Below, one piece after another: positions 6,669 through 8,278 of a DNA stretch of 8,278 nucleotides. The stretch spans positions 1-8,278 of the forward strand of contig JASHTZ010000474.1 of assembly GCA_030040295.1 (NCBI GenBank). The letters run 5' to 3'. The position numbers and the translations under genes were made by a program. The first letter of the stretch is position 1; each line of letters opens with the position of its first letter. Source of the DNA: Terriglobia bacterium. GTDB lineage: Bacteria; Acidobacteriota; Terriglobia; UBA7540. The notes below the pieces were generated by a model. The model worked only from the letters and a program-made list of their open reading frames with translations. It did no database searches and had not been told where the DNA came from.

Positions 6669-6802
6669 GGGTGGTGCCCTAATTTCAGGCGCGCCACACA
6701 GCATGCCGAAAGCTCGCTACAGAGTTCTGATCTGGGCCCCTTGCGAACACGATGGCCGCGTCGGCGATCCTTGCGTCGGCCTAACTACCTGTTTTTTCAT
6801 AC

Positions 6803-7032
6803 ACATCGTAGGTTCCTTAAAATAACTCCAGCGTTTTCATCAACATCGTAGGATCGATCAAATTCCAAAATTTAAGTGCTTGTTTTTCTTAAACATCGTA
6901 GGTTCGATCTTCATTTTTGATTCCCCCCTCGGCGTATCGAATCAGTGAAGTCCTTAAATTTTAAACAGATACGGCAACTGACATTTTGCCCATTTTGCCT
7001 CTAACCCCTTTTCTTATCTGTAACATCGTAGG
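6803..7032 (-). repeat. Four dispersed direct repeats with core CCTACGATGT
   Basis: On the plus strand ACATCGTAGG occurs exactly at 6803-6812, 6843-6852, 6893-6902 and 7023-7032, all in one orientation. On the minus strand each reads GAACC or GATCC, then TACGATGT, then a GAAAA run 4 nt (copies at 6803, 6843, 6893) or 8 nt (copy at 7023) further on. Copies at 6843 and 6893 also share GATCGA before the core. Start-to-start distances are 40, 50 and 130 bp. Neighbouring copies fall in different reading frames, so the conservation is at DNA or RNA level and not that of a repeated protein. The position upstream of an operon promoter carrying CGTAGG hexamers suggests a multi-site operator, but no matching regulator is encoded here. 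Confidence 0.75.
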
Positions 7033-7140
7033 TTCGGACGTGTCTGCTGAGGACCCGTTCTTTCCAGCTTTCTCAACTTTATTGAGCACGTCGGTTAGCG
7101 GCCGGACTTGTTTGAAGCGGCTTCGTTCCGGAGGAAACAT
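6961..7140 (-). CDS. Possible small basic protein, 59 residues, unknown
   Basis: An ATG at 7140 opens 59 codons to a TAA at 6963-6961. GGAG (7152-7149) lies 8 nt upstream, and a promoter-like TTGACA-17-TAATAT (7210-7182) would start transcription about 35 nt before the ATG. The product begins MFPPERSRFKQVRPLTDVL and ends GKMGKMSVAVSV. It is Lys/Arg-rich, with no signal peptide, cysteine or recognised domain. Its middle (SEPTML) is encoded by the repeat copy at 7023-7032. It could be a genuine small protein, a leader peptide or a chance frame in an AT-rich regulatory island. The correct order of promoter, ribosome-binding site and frame is its only support. Confidence 0.35.
   Translation of the reverse strand: MFPPERSRFKQVRPLTDVLNKVEKAGKNGSSADTSEPTMLQIRKGVRGKMGKMSVAVSV
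6982..6999. repeat. Perfect 9-bp tandem repeat CATTTTGCC x2
   Basis: Two adjacent identical copies (6982-6990 and 6991-6999). If the small minus-strand frame at 6961-7140 is translated, they encode Gly-Lys-Met twice. It is probably a slippage product. Confidence 0.6.
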
Positions 7141-7181
7141 TTCAATGACTCCGCGAGGCGCGATTCGATACCAGTCGGTAA

Positions 7182-7210
7182 ATATTACTATATGGTATAT
7201 TCTCTGTCAA
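7182..7210 (-). promoter_or_regulatory. Strong-looking sigma70-type promoter facing the repeat island
   Basis: On the minus strand TTGACA (7210-7205, 6 of 6) is followed after 17 bp by TAATAT (7187-7182, 4 of 6). The spacer is very AT-rich. Transcription would start near 7175 and run left through the 59-codon frame and all four repeats towards the TldD-like operon. Depending on termination, it could produce a small mRNA, a non-coding RNA or a long operon leader. Confidence 0.5.
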
Positions 7211-7278
7211 GAGCTTTGCGAACATTTTCCACCAAGGACTTCATAGCTCGCCGCTTGGGCTTCGATTCGGTGCGCCTG

Positions 7279-8100
7279 TCACCGGGCGCGCAGAAGTGTG
7301 CTTTCCCGCCGTGGCAATCCTTCTTTGGGCTTGCGCTTCAGCACCAGGTATTCGATTCCCTTTGCGGCGCAGAATTTCCGCTTCTCGGGCCTATCTCCGT
7401 CCTCATTGACCACGTAAATGTGAGGCTTGATGAGTTCGATCTCCGGCTCCGCATCCATCCAGCCATGGCCGCTCGAGATCATGGCCTGGTGTACAAAGCG
7501 AACGGATTGCACCATGTAGAGCCGCTCGGCCTGAGAAAACATCGGGTGCCCAACGCCTTTTAGCAATTTGATGTTCTCGTCATGTCCAACCACCACGTAC
7601 AGGTCGCCGCGCGCGGATGCCTCCTCAAAGAATCGAACGTGGCCGGAGTGAAACCAATCGAAGCAACCGGTTACCATCACGCGTTTTCGAGCCGACTTGA
7701 AATCGGGCGGCGCGAACGCGGGCACGGGAAATCCACCCAAGCTTGGATTCTGTATTACGCGATAGGGAATTCCCTGGGCTTGCGCCTGGTCGCGTTTACG
7801 CGAACTATCGTGCTCCTCGCTCACCGCCCAAACAGCAGAGTGAATGCCGGGAATCTCCGGGGGCGCATCAGGGTCGATCTTTCCTTTCACCAGCGTTACC
7901 TGTTCGACAAAACGCAGCGACTCAAGCAGGAAAGCCCGCTCGCGCTCAGGAAAGCGCGGCTGCCTTCCGTCAATCGCCGCGAAGGATTCATCCGACCATA
8001 ACGCCACGCGCACGTCGCCAAATTTCGCGGCTTCCTCCAGAAAACGGACGTGCCTGGACTGAATATTGTCAAATCCCCCCGCAACCAGAACAGTTCGCAT
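7279..8100 (-). CDS. Tandem-domain HxGH nucleotidyltransferase (cytidylyltransferase-like), first domain degenerate
   Basis: 273 residues in two copies of the same fold. The C-terminal domain (about 139-273) starts RVMVTGCFDWFHSGHVRFFEEA, with an intact HSGH at 151-154, and ends ESTLLR (266-271), the place where this superfamily has its SST-type nucleotide-binding motif. The N-terminal domain (1-120) starts VLVAGGFDNIQSRHVRFLEEA: the first His and the Gly of HxGH are replaced (QSRH, 14-17), so it is probably inactive. Enzymes of this type transfer CMP or AMP to phosphorylated substrates such as glycerol-, ethanolamine- or heptose-phosphate; the second domain resembles HldE/RfaE domain II. AGAAGG stands only 2 nt before the ATG, but the preceding stop is 6 bp upstream, so translation is probably coupled. 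The GHMP-kinase-like neighbour suggests a kinase and nucleotidyltransferase pair. Exact substrate unknown. Confidence 0.85.
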   Translation of the reverse strand: MRTVLVAGGFDNIQSRHVRFLEEAAKFGDVRVALWSDESFAAIDGRQPRFPERERAFLLESLRFVEQVTLVKGKIDPDAPPEIPGIHSAVWAVSEEHDSSRKRDQAQAQGIPYRVIQNPSLGGFPVPAFAPPDFKSARKRVMVTGCFDWFHSGHVRFFEEASARGDLYVVVGHDENIKLLKGVGHPMFSQAERLYMVQSVRFVHQAMISSGHGWMDAEPEIELIKPHIYVVNEDGDRPEKRKFCAAKGIEYLVLKRKPKEGLPRRESTLLRAR

Positions 8101-8106
8101 ATCCTT

Positions 8107-8277
8107 CTAACCGGCTTTTGCGTATCTCCTGACATTGATGTGGAACGATCCCGGCACGGGTTCGCGCGAAATAACATAAAGATAACCGCCACCGCAGCCG
8201 GAATACATTGCCCCCGGATAGTGCGATTGGTAATGCCTCAGGATTCCCATCAGGTCGACGGTTATCGCCGGGTGCCG
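8107..8277 (-). CDS. C-terminal end of a GHMP-kinase-like protein (5' end outside window)
   Basis: The frame is open from the window edge to a TAG at 8109-8107, giving 56 residues. Near its middle it reads PGAMYSGCGGGYLYVIS, which fits motif 3 of GHMP kinases (Gly-Ala-x-x-Ser-Gly-x-Gly-Gly-Gly), and the remainder (EPVPGSFHINVRRY) would be the final strand. GHMP kinases phosphorylate sugars, mevalonate-type alcohols or amino acids. Its stop is 6 bp before the nucleotidyltransferase start, so the two are almost certainly co-transcribed. Phosphorylation by this protein followed by nucleotidyl transfer by the next, as in heptose or other sugar activation, is a reasonable inference. The family call rests on one motif. 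Confidence 0.55.
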   Translation of the reverse strand, partial: RHPAITVDLMGILRHYQSHYPGAMYSGCGGGYLYVISREPVPGSFHINVRRYAKAG

Positions 8278-8278
8278 A

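Larger units (their letters stand above)
6669..7278. other. AT-rich intergenic island between the two minus-strand operons
   Basis: About 600 bp separate the TldD-like promoter from the end of the nucleotidyltransferase gene. The island holds four motif repeats (6803-7032), a 9-bp tandem repeat (6982-6999), a second promoter-like element (7182-7210) and a possible 59-codon gene (6961-7140). Stretches at 6669-6790 and 7211-7278 show nothing recognisable beyond GCGTCGGC occurring twice (6758-6765 and 6773-6780). No terminator hairpin was found after the stop at 7279. Confidence 0.6.

Noticed and set aside
6599..6697. Upstream extension of the TldD-like protein to 6697, 6649 or 6628
   Set aside because: These starts lie above or within the predicted promoter, have no Shine-Dalgarno sequence, and would place 33, 17 or 10 extra residues before the signal peptide.
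6754..6797. GGCCG...CGGCC hairpin followed by six T, considered as a plus-strand terminator
   Set aside because: The stem is only 5 bp with an 18-nt loop and the T-run begins 10 nt after it; no plus-strand gene ends upstream.
6803..7032. Repeat array considered as a CRISPR
   Set aside because: The repeats are only about 10-20 bp, spacing varies (40, 50, 130 bp), flanks are partly conserved too, and no cas gene is present.
6803..7032. Repeat array considered as a protein repeat region
   Set aside because: Neighbouring distances of 40, 50 and 130 bp are not multiples of three and stops interrupt every frame, so no single protein spans the copies.
6986..7246. Plus-strand 86-codon frame in the AT-rich island, and its shorter form from the ATG at 7145 with GGAGG upstream
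   Set aside because: GGAGG (7130-7134) is 10 nt before that ATG, but only 33 codons follow, with no recognisable sequence and no promoter facing that way. The minus strand has a better promoter and site.

Overview
The window looks like chromosomal DNA of a free-living Gram-negative bacterium, most likely an Acidobacteriota member, perhaps Bryobacterales/Solibacter-like. This is inferred from gene content: a DUF1501 protein, a PilZ protein, small secreted proteins without known domains, and exported TldD-type proteins. It is not based on a marker gene. Coding DNA is moderately GC-rich. One AT-rich island (about 6790-7210) stands out. No rRNA, tRNA, insertion sequence or CRISPR array was seen.

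Left part, plus strand. The 3' end of a DUF1501 gene (to 446) is followed by a good intrinsic terminator (508-531). A gene of its own follows (612-1442), encoding two PilZ-type domains separated by a four-cysteine zinc-ribbon-like insert. After a 304-bp non-coding gap with a hairpin and a convincing sigma70-type promoter (1650-1678) come two small exported proteins (1747-2133 and 2185-2592). Their C-terminal 45 residues align without gaps, so they are tandem paralogues.

Middle part, minus strand. Three genes form a probable operon read right to left: an exported TldD-like metalloprotease with HExxxH and the distal Cys (6598-4931), its exported paralogue in which every metal ligand is replaced (4870-3200), and a small secreted DUF1579-like protein (3145-2639). 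The layout suggests a periplasmic version of the cytoplasmic TldD/TldE pair, with one catalytic and one non-catalytic subunit. A promoter at 6655-6627 together with a GGAGG site indicates that the first gene begins at a TTG codon, well inside the longest open frame.

Upstream of this operon is an AT-rich island with four copies of a conserved motif (minus strand CCTACGATGT followed by GAAAA). Shorter CGTAGG/CCTACG versions flank the operon promoter. The island also holds a second promoter-like element (7210-7182) and a 59-codon open frame with its own Shine-Dalgarno sequence. The island may be a multi-site operator, a string of leader peptides, or both; this is the least explained part of the window.

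Right end, minus strand. A tandem two-domain HxGH nucleotidyltransferase (8100-7279) has a degenerate first domain. It lies 6 bp behind the C-terminal end of a gene with a GHMP-kinase-like motif 3 (8277-8107). The pair suggests activation of a sugar or similar metabolite by phosphorylation and then nucleotidyl transfer.
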